This document shows positions 63,844 to 64,000 of a stretch of 64,000 bases of DNA, piece after piece. The notes below the pieces were generated by a model that was given only the letters and a program-made list of their open reading frames with translations, did no database searches and was not told where the DNA came from. Source of the stretch: Branchiostoma lanceolatum. Taxonomy: Eukaryota > Chordata > Leptocardii > Amphioxiformes > Branchiostomatidae. The position numbers were made by a program, and so were the translations under genes. The DNA lies in the NCBI RefSeq assembly GCF_035083965.1, contig NC_089738.1:18688734-18752733 (forward strand), given 5' to 3'. Each line of letters begins with the position of its first letter. Within the stretch, counting starts at the first letter, position 1.

Positions 63844-64000
63844 GATTCGAGTGCGCATGTGCAGTGTTAAAGGTGGCTTGTAAACAGTTTTCGCAGTTGT
63901 CGTCTGGACCATTGTCTCGATTTGAATAACGATTCCCAGACGGGTTTTGTTTACGTCTCAGGGGCCTTCACCTTTGACACTGCACATGCGCACTCGAATC
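63844..64000. mobile_element. MITE ending at the window edge
   Basis: GATTCGAGTGCGCATGTGCA then GTGTTAAAGGTGGC on the left mirrors CTTCACCTTTGACACTGCAC and ATGCGCACTCGAATC on the right. The last base of the window is the apparent end. Confidence 0.85.

Overview
This window is animal nuclear DNA. Its genes are built from short exons with GT-AG introns, signal-peptide exons and AATAAA-type poly(A) signals. It is crowded with tRNA-headed SINEs, LINE 3' ends, palindromic MITEs, minisatellites and microsatellites. An invertebrate deuterostome, most likely a lancelet (Branchiostoma), fits the repeat style and intron sizes. That assignment is inference, since nothing here proves the species.

The main content is a cluster of seven genes for secreted proteins made almost entirely of EF-hand calcium-binding motifs, called efA to efG here. 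From left to right: efA (+, 3' part only, 52-3261), efB (+, 6259-13890), an unrelated aldo/keto reductase gene (-, 16091-21494), efC (-, 23835-36625), efD (-, 41131-44540), efE (-, 47243-51077), efF (-, 53168-57250) and efG (+, 59709-62786). All complete ef genes share one plan. A 56-nt exon encodes a signal peptide ending in KR or RR, and a 104-nt exon follows. Then comes a short exon (150-156 nt), then repeated long+short exon doublets (171-198 nt plus 150-165 nt), a small last coding exon, and usually an intron just after the stop codon. Every internal intron is phase 1 and cuts the codon for position 4 of an EF-hand loop. Each exon is therefore a circularly permuted EF-hand pair, and exons can be added without changing frame. 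The genes form a ladder: one doublet gives 8 EF-hands (efD-efG, 245-253 aa), two give 12 (efB, about 355 aa; efA shows the same 3' architecture) and four give 20 (efC, 585 aa).

efD, efE and efF sit in direct tandem blocks of about 6.2 kb that also share intronic SINEs, CT/CA microsatellites and promoter flanks. efF and efG are head to head in an inverted duplication whose homology continues through the intergenic DNA. efA and efB are a direct tandem pair. All four minus-strand ef genes have a TATTAGG-type TATA-like element about 55-65 nt upstream of the donor of a tiny noncoding first exon. I infer a coordinately expressed family of extracellular or secretory-pathway calcium-binding proteins whose function is unknown.

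A second theme is repeat growth at exon edges. At least six minisatellites or duplicated fragments contain a piece of exon with its splice donor or acceptor: 3262-4235, 11870-12190, 12926-13510, 25999-26365, 32487-33490 and 54405-55184. They create many decoy splice sites next to real exons. The aldo/keto reductase gene (339 aa, nine coding exons per transcript, intact Asp-Tyr-Lys-His tetrad) carries two alternative 101-nt exons for the segment with the catalytic Asp and Tyr.

The remaining intergenic and intronic DNA is mostly mobile-element debris. I saw no rRNA, CRISPR array, operon or retrovirus-like element.
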